Source: Tenacibaculum caenipelagi
GTDB taxonomy: Bacteria > Bacteroidota > Bacteroidia > Flavobacteriales > Flavobacteriaceae
Direction of reading: 5' to 3'
NCBI RefSeq assembly: GCF_004363005.1
Contig: NZ_SNYH01000007.1
Coordinates: forward strand, 62,001 to 126,000
DNA: 64,000 bases
Shown here: piece by piece, positions 19,877 to 28,783 of the stretch
Layout of the letters: each line of letters begins with the position of its first letter
Position numbering within the stretch: the stretch's first letter is position 1
Notes under the pieces: generated by a model
Seen by the model: only the letters and a program-made list of their open reading frames with translations
Told to the model about the DNA's origin: nothing
The model's database searches: none
Made by a program: the position numbers and the translations under genes

Positions 19877-21268
19877 TTATATTTCTTTTCTTAACTCTTC
19901 TAAATATTCTTTTTTATCATCTCTATAAAACAAATTCATTGTTTCAAAAGGAATAATTTTATCGTCTTTGTTTACTATATGTACGCATGATTTTTTTACC
20001 GCTCGTACATCAAAATTATAAGCATCAATAAACTGCATGATTATAACTCTAAATAAATTATCGTACCCTAACTCTGGTGCATCAATATTAGGCAGACAAC
20101 ACATTATTGATTTTAAATTTTCTTCTGCAACTTCAACAGAATTTCCTGTACTGAATAACTCTATCATTTTTCCATGCAATGCTTCATCTTGCTCATAAAT
20201 AATGGTGTTTTTACTATTATCTAACAAATCATTGGGATTAATATATCTAGTTAACGGAAAAACTTCTTCTCCCAATTTAAGAGCATATCCCATTACCAAA
20301 GCATCAGGGTTACAAGGTACTGGAATTAAATCGTCAGCATTAAAAACGTCAGTTTGCTCCATTATTTTTCTTCTTACTTCAGTAAGCGTCATTCTATCAG
20401 TTTCAGGATTAAAATTTTCTAACCTTCCTGCTATTTGTGTTGGTTGAAAAGTAACTCCTCTCACACATTTTTGCTGCAAGGCATAATCGATAATTTTCCC
20501 TATTTCGTGATCATTTAATCCTTTTTGAAGAGTAACTACTAAAGTTGTTGATAGATTTAACTTATTCAAGTTATCAAGTGCTTGCCTGCGAATACTATTC
20601 AAATCTGCTCCTCTCAACTCTCTTAGCAAACTATCCTCAAAGGAATCAAACTGTAAGTAAACTTCAAAATCTGGCGTATATGTTTTCAATCGTTCTGCAA
20701 AAACAATGTCTTTAGCTATTTTAATTCCGTTAGTATTCAACATTAAATGACGGATAGGAAGTGATTTTGCATAGTCTAAAATTTCCCAAAATTGTGGATG
20801 TATCGTTGGCTCTCCTCCACTGATTTGTACCACATCAGGTTCTTTTTCATTTTTCACCACAGCATCCAACATTGCTTTTACTTCTTCTAATGTTCGATGA
20901 CGCCCATAAGTGGGTGATGAGCCTGCATAACAAGTAGGACAAGTTAAGTTACACCTATCGGTAACCTCAACAACGGTTAAACACGAATGTTGTTCATGAT
21001 CTGGACATAAACCACAATCATAAGGACATCCATAATCTGTTTTTGTGTTAAACGTATAGGGCATCTCACTAGGCTTGTTGTAGTTTCTGATATTTTTATA
21101 ATATTCAATATCGTCTGCTATTAACACTTTTGAGTTCCCATGTTCTCTACAACGTTTAAGCATATAGACCTTCTCATCTTCAAAAACAATTTTAGCGTCT
21201 ACTCTTTTTAAACATTCAGGGCACAAGCTCAATGTAAAATCATAGTAGTTATATTTTCTTTCTGGCAT
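19877..21268 (-). CDS. Radical SAM protein resembling tetraether/membrane-spanning lipid synthase (Tes family)
   Basis: A 463-residue radical SAM enzyme. Cysteines occur in three groups: C16-x2-C19 and C40 near the N-terminus (rubredoxin-like site), then C81-x3-C85-x2-C88 with C96, then the radical SAM cluster C106-x3-C110-x2-C113 in the segment EVTDRCNLTCPTCYAG. The C-terminus ends with a CVHIVNKDDKIIPFETMNL stretch. This layout, especially CPYDCGLCPDHEQHSC before CNLTCPTC, is that of archaeal tetraether synthase and its bacterial relatives, which join lipid tails by carbon-carbon bonds. The start overlaps the Lgt-like gene by 20 bases. The family placement is by eye; the substrate is unproven. 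Confidence 0.75.
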   Translation of the reverse strand: MPERKYNYYDFTLSLCPECLKRVDAKIVFEDEKVYMLKRCREHGNSKVLIADDIEYYKNIRNYNKPSEMPYTFNTKTDYGCPYDCGLCPDHEQHSCLTVVEVTDRCNLTCPTCYAGSSPTYGRHRTLEEVKAMLDAVVKNEKEPDVVQISGGEPTIHPQFWEILDYAKSLPIRHLMLNTNGIKIAKDIVFAERLKTYTPDFEVYLQFDSFEDSLLRELRGADLNSIRRQALDNLNKLNLSTTLVVTLQKGLNDHEIGKIIDYALQQKCVRGVTFQPTQIAGRLENFNPETDRMTLTEVRRKIMEQTDVFNADDLIPVPCNPDALVMGYALKLGEEVFPLTRYINPNDLLDNSKNTIIYEQDEALHGKMIELFSTGNSVEVAEENLKSIMCCLPNIDAPELGYDNLFRVIIMQFIDAYNFDVRAVKKSCVHIVNKDDKIIPFETMNLFYRDDKKEYLEELRKEI

Positions 21269-22001
21269 TTTTTATTTTTAGAATTATAAATTTCTTGTAA
21301 TATACATAACAAACCATACATAGTATTTGAATAGTACTTAAACCAAGTATAAAGAAAGTATTTGGTTTTAAAAACTCTATAAAAAAACGAAAACCAAAAT
21401 AAGCCAACATAAAAAACTTAAAAAGTTCTCCTGATTGTAAAACGTATTCCTTTTGTAGGTATCTTAAACTTATGAATAGCATTATTAAAAACACCAACTC
21501 ATACAAAACTATTGGATGTCTTAAAACACCATCCCCTAAATCCATTCCTAAAAAGAACTTAGTTTCTACTCCGTAGGTAAACTCATTTATTCCTGAAAGA
21601 AAACATCCAATCCTTCCTATAAAAATCCCTACAATTATTGGAAGCACAAACAAATCACCAGATGACCTTGTTTCTCCAATTATTCTTTTTGCTAATTCAA
21701 CACCTAACAAACCACCAAATAAACCTCCCATGATTGTTTTACTATTCAAAATTTGAATCATATTTTCTGCAGAAAAAGTAACTAAAGGGTTTTCTAATAT
21801 CCCAACTAGTCGAGAACCAATTAAAGCTCCAGTCGCAGCTCCTAAAATAATTGACAACCTATTATTAGAAGAAATATAATCTTCTCTTTTCTTACGTAAG
21901 AAAACATAATAACGAAAGGCTAAAAAGAATGCTAAATATTCTAAAACAAGATGAATATTAACCGTATAACCAAATAAAACAGGTTCAAAAGGTAGTTCCA
22001 A
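21249..22001 (-). CDS. Lgt-like (prolipoprotein diacylglyceryl transferase superfamily) membrane protein
   Basis: A 250-residue protein with about seven membrane helices. It keeps the Lgt framework, with GSR near 62-64, MGGLFGG at 91-97, GRIGCF at 129-134 and HPIVLYE at 162-168. But the Lgt signature GRxGNFxNxE is altered: Asn is Cys and the following Asn is Ser, and the histidine of the HGG motif is Met. It is therefore unlikely to be the housekeeping lipoprotein-modifying enzyme and more likely a paralogue acting on phospholipid for another acceptor. Its end overlaps the radical SAM start, which argues for tight co-expression. Confidence 0.75.
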   Translation of the reverse strand: MELPFEPVLFGYTVNIHLVLEYLAFFLAFRYYVFLRKKREDYISSNNRLSIILGAATGALIGSRLVGILENPLVTFSAENMIQILNSKTIMGGLFGGLLGVELAKRIIGETRSSGDLFVLPIIVGIFIGRIGCFLSGINEFTYGVETKFFLGMDLGDGVLRHPIVLYELVFLIMLFISLRYLQKEYVLQSGELFKFFMLAYFGFRFFIEFLKPNTFFILGLSTIQILCMVCYVYYKKFIILKIKNARKKI

Positions 22002-22189
22002 TAAAAAAGTTTGTGAGTTAAAAAGCGAAATATACGTAATTACTCAAAAAAGACAAGTTTGTGACAGGTAAACTCAAAAAACAACGACACACTAAAAACC
22101 TATAAAAAACTACATATCAAACATTTAAAAAATAATGATTATATTTATGCTAATGGATTAAGTTTAAGACTTTATTAAAAAATACAATT

Positions 22190-22729
22190 ATGAAAAGTCT
22201 GTTTATAATTTTGTTATTTCTTTCTCAGAATATTTTTTGCCAAAAATATTACACTCGTACGGGGAATACTGAATTTAAAGCCTCTGTTGACGCTTTTGAA
22301 CCAGTAGAAGCCGAAAACAAGAGTACCACAGTAATTTTAAATACTGAAAATGGTGAAATTGCTTCCCTTTTATTAATTAAAGCTTTTAGGTTTAGACTTG
22401 CTTTGATGCAAGAACACTTTAATGAAAACTATATGGACTCAGACGAGCACCCAAAAGCTACTTTTGCCGGAAAAATCCATGACTTCAATATGGACGAAAT
22501 AGTTTCTGAAAAAGAATATAAAATCACTGGGATACTTAACATTAGGGGTATAAACAAAAAGATTACCACTTCAGCTAAGATTATAAAAACTGGAGATCAA
22601 ATATTTTTAAAATCTAATTTTTCGGTAAAACCACAAGATTTTAACATTAAAATACCTAGCATTGTTAGGAATAAAATTGCTAAATCAGTTATTATAACCA
22701 TAGACTATGAACTTTCTGAAAAAAAATAA
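22190..22729 (+). CDS. YceI-family periplasmic protein
   Basis: A 179-residue secreted protein with a signal peptide (cleavage near FCQ, residue 18) and a YceI domain, a lipocalin-like barrel that binds isoprenoids or other amphiphiles. Characteristic segments are TGNTEFKAS, MDSDEHPKATFAGKI and ITGILNIRGINKKI. It overlaps the next gene by 23 bases, so the three genes 22190-23970 form one operon. It is divergent from the Lgt-like operon, with a 188-base shared gap. Confidence 0.88.
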   Translation: MKSLFIILLFLSQNIFCQKYYTRTGNTEFKASVDAFEPVEAENKSTTVILNTENGEIASLLLIKAFRFRLALMQEHFNENYMDSDEHPKATFAGKIHDFNMDEIVSEKEYKITGILNIRGINKKITTSAKIIKTGDQIFLKSNFSVKPQDFNIKIPSIVRNKIAKSVIITIDYELSEKK

Positions 22730-23111
22730 AAAATGGTTAATTCCTAGCATTATTTTTCTGCTACTAGGAACTACTATCTTTTTTAACTACATCTATAAAC
22801 CCCATAAAACTACAGAAGAATTAAACGCCGAATTTAACGGTGAAGCTTCATCTTTTTTGGCTTCATTAAAGCAAGACATAAAACCCTGGCTCAACAAAAC
22901 AGTTATTTTAACAGGAAATGTTTCTTCTATAGATACCGAGGGGATTATCATAAATAAATCCATCTATTGTCAATTTAGAAAAGATGTTAATTTTAAATTA
23001 TTAACCATTAACCAATCTATCACTATTAAGGGAGTGGTTATAGGCTATGATGATTTATTAGAAGAGTTAAAAGTTAACCAATGTATCATTAAAAAAACTA
23101 CAAATGACTAA
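22707..23111 (+). CDS. Membrane-anchored OB-fold protein
   Basis: A 134-residue protein with one N-terminal membrane helix (about 10-30) and a periplasmic part (about 55-128) that has the beta pattern of the tRNA_anti-like OB-fold, with the LNKTVILTGNVSSID strand pair. Such proteins sit between YceI and DUF5777 genes in Flavobacteria. Exact role is unknown. It overlaps both neighbours, 23 bases upstream and 8 downstream. Confidence 0.7.
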   Translation: MNFLKKNKKWLIPSIIFLLLGTTIFFNYIYKPHKTTEELNAEFNGEASSFLASLKQDIKPWLNKTVILTGNVSSIDTEGIIINKSIYCQFRKDVNFKLLTINQSITIKGVVIGYDDLLEELKVNQCIIKKTTND

Positions 23112-23970
23112 GCAAAAAACACTCATCTTATTATTTCTTTTATCAATAAACCATTCCTTTTCGCAAGATGATTTACTAAACGAACTAAAAAGCGAAACAA
23201 AAACAGATTCTAGCTACGAACTACCAGCATTTAAAGCTGTACAAATAGGCAATTTACAATCTACTAAAATAGCTGGGAAGGGAGATTTTTTCTTTATAGT
23301 AGCTCATAGATTTGCTCCTTTTTCTGACGGTATAGACAATTTTTTTGGTTTAGACGATGCTAATACTAAAATCCAATTTGTTTATAGCTTTTGGGATGGT
23401 GTTCAATTTAGTTTGAGTAGAGACTCCTATGAAAAAACCTATTCTGGTGCCGCAAAGTTTAGCATTAAGAAACAGAGCTCTACCTTTCCCATAAACATAG
23501 TTGCTTATGCTTCTTCCGACATTGAAACACAATCTAAAACTTCAGACTTCCCTACCTTAGAGTTTAAAGATAGAGTGAGTATAACTGCCCAAATTTTAGC
23601 TTCAAGAAGAATAAACAAAAACTTATCTTTATTAATAGCACCTACTTTTGTTCGTCAAAACAACCTTCAACAATATATACAAACTAATGACTCCAACCTC
23701 AATCGATTTATTGTCGGTATAGGTGGGCGAATGAAAATTAGTAAAAGGATGAGTATAAATGCTGATTATGGACTAAATCTTAATCGTCATGAAGATTCTA
23801 TATATAAAGACCCATTTACGATAGGTTTTGACATAGAAACAGGCGGACATGTATTCCAATTAGTTTTTACCAATTCAAGAGCAAGCAATGACTCTGGTTT
23901 TTTAACAAGAACTAGAGGAGATTGGTTTAACGATGTAGCTTTTGGATTTAATATTGTTAGAGTTTTTTAA
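23104..23970 (+). CDS. DUF5777-like outer-membrane beta-barrel protein
   Basis: A 288-residue secreted protein with signal peptide ending near HSFSQ (residue 21). The mature protein has the amphipathic strand pattern of a barrel and the family segment GDFFFIVAHRFAPFSDGIDNFFGLDDANTK near residues 60-90. It is the third gene of the YceI operon. Family members accompany YceI and cytochrome genes, so a role in a periplasmic redox or lipid-binding system is possible, without direct evidence. Confidence 0.75.
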   Translation: MTKQKTLILLFLLSINHSFSQDDLLNELKSETKTDSSYELPAFKAVQIGNLQSTKIAGKGDFFFIVAHRFAPFSDGIDNFFGLDDANTKIQFVYSFWDGVQFSLSRDSYEKTYSGAAKFSIKKQSSTFPINIVAYASSDIETQSKTSDFPTLEFKDRVSITAQILASRRINKNLSLLIAPTFVRQNNLQQYIQTNDSNLNRFIVGIGGRMKISKRMSINADYGLNLNRHEDSIYKDPFTIGFDIETGGHVFQLVFTNSRASNDSGFLTRTRGDWFNDVAFGFNIVRVF

Positions 23971-23988
23971 TCTCACAAAAAATAAACC

Positions 23989-23996
23989 TAACTTTG
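23989..23996 (+). promoter_or_regulatory. -7 element of dus
   Basis: TAACTTTG matches TAnnTTTG and ends 16 bases before the dus start. No TTTG at the -33 position was seen. Confidence 0.5.
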
Positions 23997-24012
23997 CACC
24001 ATAATTTAAGGT

Positions 24013-25014
24013 ATGGTAAAAATAGGTAACATAGAACTTCCTGATTTTCCGCTATTATTAGCACCGATGGAAGATGTGAGTGATCCACCATTTAGAGCTT
24101 TATGTAAAGAGAATGGTGCAGATGTAGTGTATACTGAATTTATTTCTTCAGAAGGGTTGATTCGCGATGCAGCAAAAAGCGTAATGAAGCTAGATATATA
24201 CGAAAAAGAACGCCCTGTGGGGATTCAAATTTTCGGTGCCAATTTAGACTCTATGCTAAAAACTGTAGAGATTGTTGAAAAATCAAATCCTGATATTATT
24301 GACATCAATTTTGGATGCCCTGTAAAGAAAGTAGTTTCTAAAGGTGCCGGAGCAGGAATCTTAAAAGACATTGATTTAATGGTTTCACTTACTGAAGCCA
24401 TGGTAAAACATACAAAATTACCCGTTACTGTTAAAACTCGTTTAGGATGGGATCATGATTCGATTCGAATTATTGAAGTTGCCGAACGTTTGCAAGACGT
24501 AGGTTGTCAAGCAATTTCTATTCATGGTCGTACGCGTGCTCAAATGTATAAAGGTGAAGCTGATTGGTCACCTATCGCCGAAGTAAAAAACAATCCGAGA
24601 ATGCATATTCCTGTTTTTGGAAATGGGGATGTTACTTCTCCTGAAAAAGCTATGGAAATGCGTGATGTTTACGGATTAGACGGCTGTATGATTGGTCGTG
24701 CATCTATCGGATATCCTTGGTTTTTTAACGAAGTAAAACACTACTTTAAAACAGGAGAACATTTACCAAATCCTACAATTTCTGAACGTGTTGATATGGC
24801 ACGTCGTCATTTAGAAATGGCTATTGATTGGAAAGGAGAACATTTAGGAGTAGTTGAAACTAGAAGACACTATACTAACTATTTTAAGGGAATTCCTCAC
24901 TTTAAAGAGCACCGGATGAAAATGGTTACTTCTGATGATCCTAAAGATGTTTTTGCTGCTTTTGACGAAGTACAAGCTAAATTTGGTGATGCTGTTATTC
25001 CTGAGATTGGATAA
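24013..25014 (+). CDS. dusB: tRNA-dihydrouridine synthase (DusB-like)
   Basis: Reduces uridines in the tRNA D-loop using FMN. The 333-residue barrel shows LLAPMEDVSDPPFR near the start, the catalytic cysteine in INFGCPVKKVVSKGAGAG, the FMN-binding VKTRLGW, HGRTRAQMYKGEADW and GNGDVTSPEKA segments, and IGRASIGYPW. The subtype DusB is a guess from overall similarity. The gene converges on the LolCE-like permease gene. Confidence 0.93.
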   Translation: MVKIGNIELPDFPLLLAPMEDVSDPPFRALCKENGADVVYTEFISSEGLIRDAAKSVMKLDIYEKERPVGIQIFGANLDSMLKTVEIVEKSNPDIIDINFGCPVKKVVSKGAGAGILKDIDLMVSLTEAMVKHTKLPVTVKTRLGWDHDSIRIIEVAERLQDVGCQAISIHGRTRAQMYKGEADWSPIAEVKNNPRMHIPVFGNGDVTSPEKAMEMRDVYGLDGCMIGRASIGYPWFFNEVKHYFKTGEHLPNPTISERVDMARRHLEMAIDWKGEHLGVVETRRHYTNYFKGIPHFKEHRMKMVTSDDPKDVFAAFDEVQAKFGDAVIPEIG

Positions 25015-25087
25015 TCTAAGAAAAAAATTATTTTTTTATAATCTATAATTACACTAACCTATAAATAAGTTAGTGAGCATGTGCTTT

Positions 25088-26290
25088 TTACCCTTCAATA
25101 AAGGCTTTAGATATTCTAGAACTTGCAATTTTAGCAGCTAAATATCCTAAAATTAAAATAGTACTTACTACCACTAATAAGTTTATCCATTTAAATTCTA
25201 CAGGATATGCTAGGTTCTGTGTAATCATTAACAATCCATATTTCTGCTGAATAATTACCAGAACAACCCCTAAAACCAAACCTAATGCCATACCCACTAA
25301 GGTTAGTAGAAATCCTTGAAATATAAATATCTTTTTTATTTCGTCAATGGTGCTTCCTAAACTAAACAGGGTCTTTAAGTTTTCGCGCTTATCAATAATC
25401 ATCATAATTATAGACCCAATGACATTAAACAAAGCTATAGCTACAATTAATGTAAAGATTAAATATGAAATAAAATTTTCAGTATTGATAACTTTATAAT
25501 ACAACGTATTTAACTGTGCCCTAGTTTGCACTTTAAAATCATTTCCTAAAACCTCTTGTAAGCTTTCTTGAAAAGCGTCTAAGTCTACCCCTTCTTTCAG
25601 TTTAAGCTCTATCCCTGACACTTGATTTTCTTTGTAACCCAATAATTCTTGTGCTAAAGAAATTGGAACGAATACATATTTATTTTGAAACTCTTCAGAA
25701 CCTGTATATACTCCAGCTATTTGAGTAGACACAGAACGAAAAGCATTATTTGCGTTAATAAAACCTTTACCTGCCTTTGGCACTAAGATCTGTAACGGTT
25801 CACCAAAATTTAAAATTCCTAATGATAATTTATATGATATTCCATACCCTATTACCGCTATATTTTTAAACTTTGGATCTAACCAGGTACCTACGGTTAA
25901 AATTGAATCTGCAGGAATAATCTGTGAATAACTAGGATCAACTCCTTTTACTTGAGCTATATGATCTTTGTTTTTATATTTTAAGAAAACTCTTTCTTCT
26001 ACAATTTTAGAAAAGACTTTAACCCCATCCTCCCTTTGTAAAACATCATGAATTTTTGTTGAAAATTCAAAAGATTTCCCTTGAGTTGCTGTAATTTTTA
26101 TATCAGGATCTGAAGCATTTAATAACGAATCACTAAAAGTTCGTAATCCTGAAAATCCAGATAAAATTACAAACATAGCCAAAGTACCAACTACAACACC
26201 AAAAACAGCAATTGCTGTTATAATATTAATTGCATTAGTACTTGTTTTTGAAAACAAGTATCTTTTAGCTATGTATAGTGAAAAGTTCAA
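25088..26290 (-). CDS. LolC/LolE-type ABC transporter permease
   Basis: A 400-residue permease with the FtsX/MacB layout: one helix at about 18-42, a periplasmic MacB-like domain (about 45-250) and three C-terminal helices (about 270-395). It resembles LolC/E, which release lipoproteins from the inner membrane to LolA. Its ATPase is not adjacent here, as is often the case in Bacteroidota. It is separated from rbfA by 39 bases on the same strand. Confidence 0.85.
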   Translation of the reverse strand: MNFSLYIAKRYLFSKTSTNAINIITAIAVFGVVVGTLAMFVILSGFSGLRTFSDSLLNASDPDIKITATQGKSFEFSTKIHDVLQREDGVKVFSKIVEERVFLKYKNKDHIAQVKGVDPSYSQIIPADSILTVGTWLDPKFKNIAVIGYGISYKLSLGILNFGEPLQILVPKAGKGFINANNAFRSVSTQIAGVYTGSEEFQNKYVFVPISLAQELLGYKENQVSGIELKLKEGVDLDAFQESLQEVLGNDFKVQTRAQLNTLYYKVINTENFISYLIFTLIVAIALFNVIGSIIMMIIDKRENLKTLFSLGSTIDEIKKIFIFQGFLLTLVGMALGLVLGVVLVIIQQKYGLLMITQNLAYPVEFKWINLLVVVSTILILGYLAAKIASSRISKAFIEG

Positions 26291-26329
26291 GCATTAATAA
26301 ATTTAGCTAGCCAAAGTAAAGAAAATTTA

Positions 26330-26725
26330 TTAACGTTTTTGACGGCGAGGTAAGATATCTGGGTTTTTAATTGGATCAACATCCTTCCCTTTTAAAGATT
26401 TATCTATTTCCTCTATGTAATCTAAGCTATCATCACCAAAGAACAATAATTCTGGCATTCTTCTTAGCTGATGCTTTGTTCGTTGAGCTAACTCATGACG
26501 AATTAAAGGAGTATTCGATTTTACGCCTTCTATTATTTCATCTCTTTTTTCTGAAGGAAAGACACTTAGGTACACTTTAGCAACTCCTAAATCGGCAGTA
26601 ACCGAAACTTTAGATACCGATATAATCACCCCCTTCATTCCATCTTGTGCAGCACGTTGTAAAACGTCTACCAAGTCTTGTTGCAACACTCCTGCAATTT
26701 TACGTTGTCTATTTGTTTCTTCCAT
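26330..26725 (-). CDS. rbfA: Ribosome-binding factor A
   Basis: A 30S maturation factor acting on the 16S rRNA 5' helix. The 131 residues hold the KH-fold segments ETNRQRKIAGVLQQDLVDVL, ITVSKVSVTADLG-like (here IISVSKVSVTADLGVAKVY) and IRHELAQRTKHQLRRMPEL. It probably shares a transcript with the downstream LolCE-like permease gene, an order found in other Flavobacteria. Confidence 0.95.
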   Translation of the reverse strand: MEETNRQRKIAGVLQQDLVDVLQRAAQDGMKGVIISVSKVSVTADLGVAKVYLSVFPSEKRDEIIEGVKSNTPLIRHELAQRTKHQLRRMPELLFFGDDSLDYIEEIDKSLKGKDVDPIKNPDILPRRQKR

Positions 26726-26746
26726 GTTGCAAATTTAAGCATAAAA

Positions 26747-27391
26747 TTACGGAGTGTAAATTTTATTTTTAATTGCATACATAACTAGCCCCACTCTATT
26801 TCTAACATTTAATTTTGTAAATAGACTATCTCTGTATCCATCTATAGTTTTGGGACTTAGAAACATTTTGTCGGCAATTTCTTTGTAGGTCAACTCTGAA
26901 CATGCCAACTTCATAAAAGTAAGTTCGTTTTCTTTAAATGATAAATTGTTTTTTGTATGTTTTCCTGAAACTGAATCTAATAAAATAGTAGTAACATTTT
27001 TTGTGTGATAAAAACCATTATCCATCATTTCCAGTAATGCTTTTTCTAACACATCTTTTTCTGTATCTTTTAGTAAATATCCAACAGCACCTGCTTTTAG
27101 CATCTTTAATATTGTACCATCTGCATCTTCTACAGATAAGGCCATAACATGCACATGAGGATAGTTATTCACAATCCATTCAGTAGTTTCAATACCATTC
27201 ATCACAGGCATATTTACATCTACCAAAACTAAATCAGGTACATTCTTTGGTGAAGCTGAAAACTTCTCAGCTACTTCCTTTCCGTTTTTGCACGTGTAAA
27301 GCACTTTAAACTTATCAAAGGTATTTACCATTCCTTCAATAGCCTGTGATAACAACGTATGATCATCTACAACAACAACTGAGTATTTCAT
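26747..27391 (-). CDS. NarL/LuxR-type response regulator
   Basis: A 214-residue transcription regulator. The receiver domain (1-120) has the acidic pair Asp9-Asp10, the phosphorylation site Asp58 in VLVDVNMPVMNG, and Lys in LLKDTEKD. The LuxR-type helix-turn-helix is at about 148-210 with LTYKEIADKMFLSPKTIDGYRDSLFTKL. Its partner kinase is encoded immediately upstream with a 54-base gap. Targets cannot be read. Confidence 0.92.
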   Translation of the reverse strand: MKYSVVVVDDHTLLSQAIEGMVNTFDKFKVLYTCKNGKEVAEKFSASPKNVPDLVLVDVNMPVMNGIETTEWIVNNYPHVHVMALSVEDADGTILKMLKAGAVGYLLKDTEKDVLEKALLEMMDNGFYHTKNVTTILLDSVSGKHTKNNLSFKENELTFMKLACSELTYKEIADKMFLSPKTIDGYRDSLFTKLNVRNRVGLVMYAIKNKIYTP

Positions 27392-27445
27392 AATTTCATA
27401 AGTTAGATTAATTTTTTAGTTGTTGGGGAAATACACTAAGGCTCC

Positions 27446-28195
27446 TTAAATATAATAATTTATTATTAAACTTGTGCCTTTTTGAGGTTCTGATATAAAT
27501 TTTGCCTCTGCATTAATCAATTTTGCCCTAGCCTTAATGTTCTGTAAACCAATACCTTTCAACCTGACCCTATCCATTTCAAACCCAACACCATCATCTT
27601 TTGCTTCTATTTGAATAGAATCTTCAGCATAGTTTAAAGAAACCATAAGTTTAGACCCTTTTGAATGTTTAATCGTATTGGAAAAAAATTCCTGCAAAAT
27701 CCTAAAAATAACTATTCCGTGCTTCTGATTTATTTCTTGTTCCTCTCCTGTAACCACTAAGCTCGCATCTATATAATTTAACCTATTAAATCGCTCAATT
27801 TCTAGTTTTAAAGCTTCTTTTAACTTTACATTGTTAATAAAATCTGGATTAATTACTTTTGATAACGCTCTTACTTCCGTTAGGCTTTTAGCTATGATTT
27901 CAGATATTTCTCCAATACTTTCAGATGAAGAATGCTGTAACTGTATTTTAGCCAAAGTTAAGAGCTGCCCAATATTATCGTGCAACTCCCAACTAATATT
28001 TCTTAAAGTTTCTTCTCGTATTTCTATTTGTGCTTCGGCAATTTCTCGCTCATATCGTTTTTTATTTTCAGCACGTTCAAATAACAGCTTATTTTTTCTA
28101 CGCTGAAAAACAGTAAATAAAATCACCAAAAAAACAATAATGACAACAATTACGATTGTGGTAACAATTAATATTCTACCTTCCTGTTGCTCCAT
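27446..28195 (-). CDS. NarX/DesK-type sensor histidine kinase
   Basis: A 249-residue kinase with one membrane helix at about 9-30 and a very short periplasmic end, so it likely senses something in the membrane or through a partner. The HisKA_3 phospho-acceptor is His72 in ISWELHDNIGQLL; the ATPase part has DDGVGFE and GIGLQNIKARA. Its start overlaps the end of the upstream membrane-protein gene by 28 bases, so that protein could supply the sensing part. Confidence 0.9.
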   Translation of the reverse strand: MEQQEGRILIVTTIVIVVIIVFLVILFTVFQRRKNKLLFERAENKKRYEREIAEAQIEIREETLRNISWELHDNIGQLLTLAKIQLQHSSSESIGEISEIIAKSLTEVRALSKVINPDFINNVKLKEALKLEIERFNRLNYIDASLVVTGEEQEINQKHGIVIFRILQEFFSNTIKHSKGSKLMVSLNYAEDSIQIEAKDDGVGFEMDRVRLKGIGLQNIKARAKLINAEAKFISEPQKGTSLIINYYI

Positions 28196-28779
28196 AATAA
28201 CCCAAAAGATATAATAACATTCATCAAAACAATTAAAGAGTATAAAATAGGAAATAAATCTTTATTTTTCATATAGCTCCAAAAGCTAAAAAACGGAATG
28301 GCTGGCAAATGAAAAACAAGAAAACCAACCGAAACCCAAAAAGGTAATAGCTCTTTATAATTTATTATCTCATTTGACAATAATAATTCTCTTAAATATA
28401 GAAAAACTAACACTCCTGTATTAAAAGATCCGATTATAATTGTATAATGCGTATAACTTTTATAAAAAAATGTTAATACCCAAAGAAGGATTAGTAAGAA
28501 AAGTAATCCATATGAAATCTTCAAATATTTTTTTTCTTTCAATAAATTCTCGTACAAAAAGAAAATTGCTATATATTCAAAAGCATTATAAAAATGATAA
28601 ACCCAAAAATTTGGCTGTCTTATCTTACTTAAATAGGCTCCTGTAAGTTCAACAAAAAAAGTCACCACCAAAAACAAAGTTAACAACTTTAAGAAAGGAG
28701 ATTTCCTTTTAATTAGAAAAAAACAACTTAATAGCGCTACTATTAATTGTGAATATAAAGGAGCCTTGAACAAATCCAT
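28168..28779 (-). CDS. Multi-helix membrane protein upstream of the kinase
   Basis: A 203-residue protein with about six transmembrane helices and no recognised catalytic motif. It overlaps the histidine-kinase start by 28 bases and lies five bases after the lipoprotein gene. The tight coupling to a kinase that lacks its own sensor domain suggests it may be a sensing partner. Family not recognised. Confidence 0.75.
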   Translation of the reverse strand: MDLFKAPLYSQLIVALLSCFFLIKRKSPFLKLLTLFLVVTFFVELTGAYLSKIRQPNFWVYHFYNAFEYIAIFFLYENLLKEKKYLKISYGLLFLLILLWVLTFFYKSYTHYTIIIGSFNTGVLVFLYLRELLLSNEIINYKELLPFWVSVGFLVFHLPAIPFFSFWSYMKNKDLFPILYSLIVLMNVIISFGLLWSNRKVEY

Positions 28780-28783
28780 CTTG

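Noticed and set aside
25052..25075. Inverted repeat CACTAAC/GTTAGTG between dus and the permease gene
   Set aside because: No T-run on either side; stem is short. Could be a weak terminator but I cannot support it.
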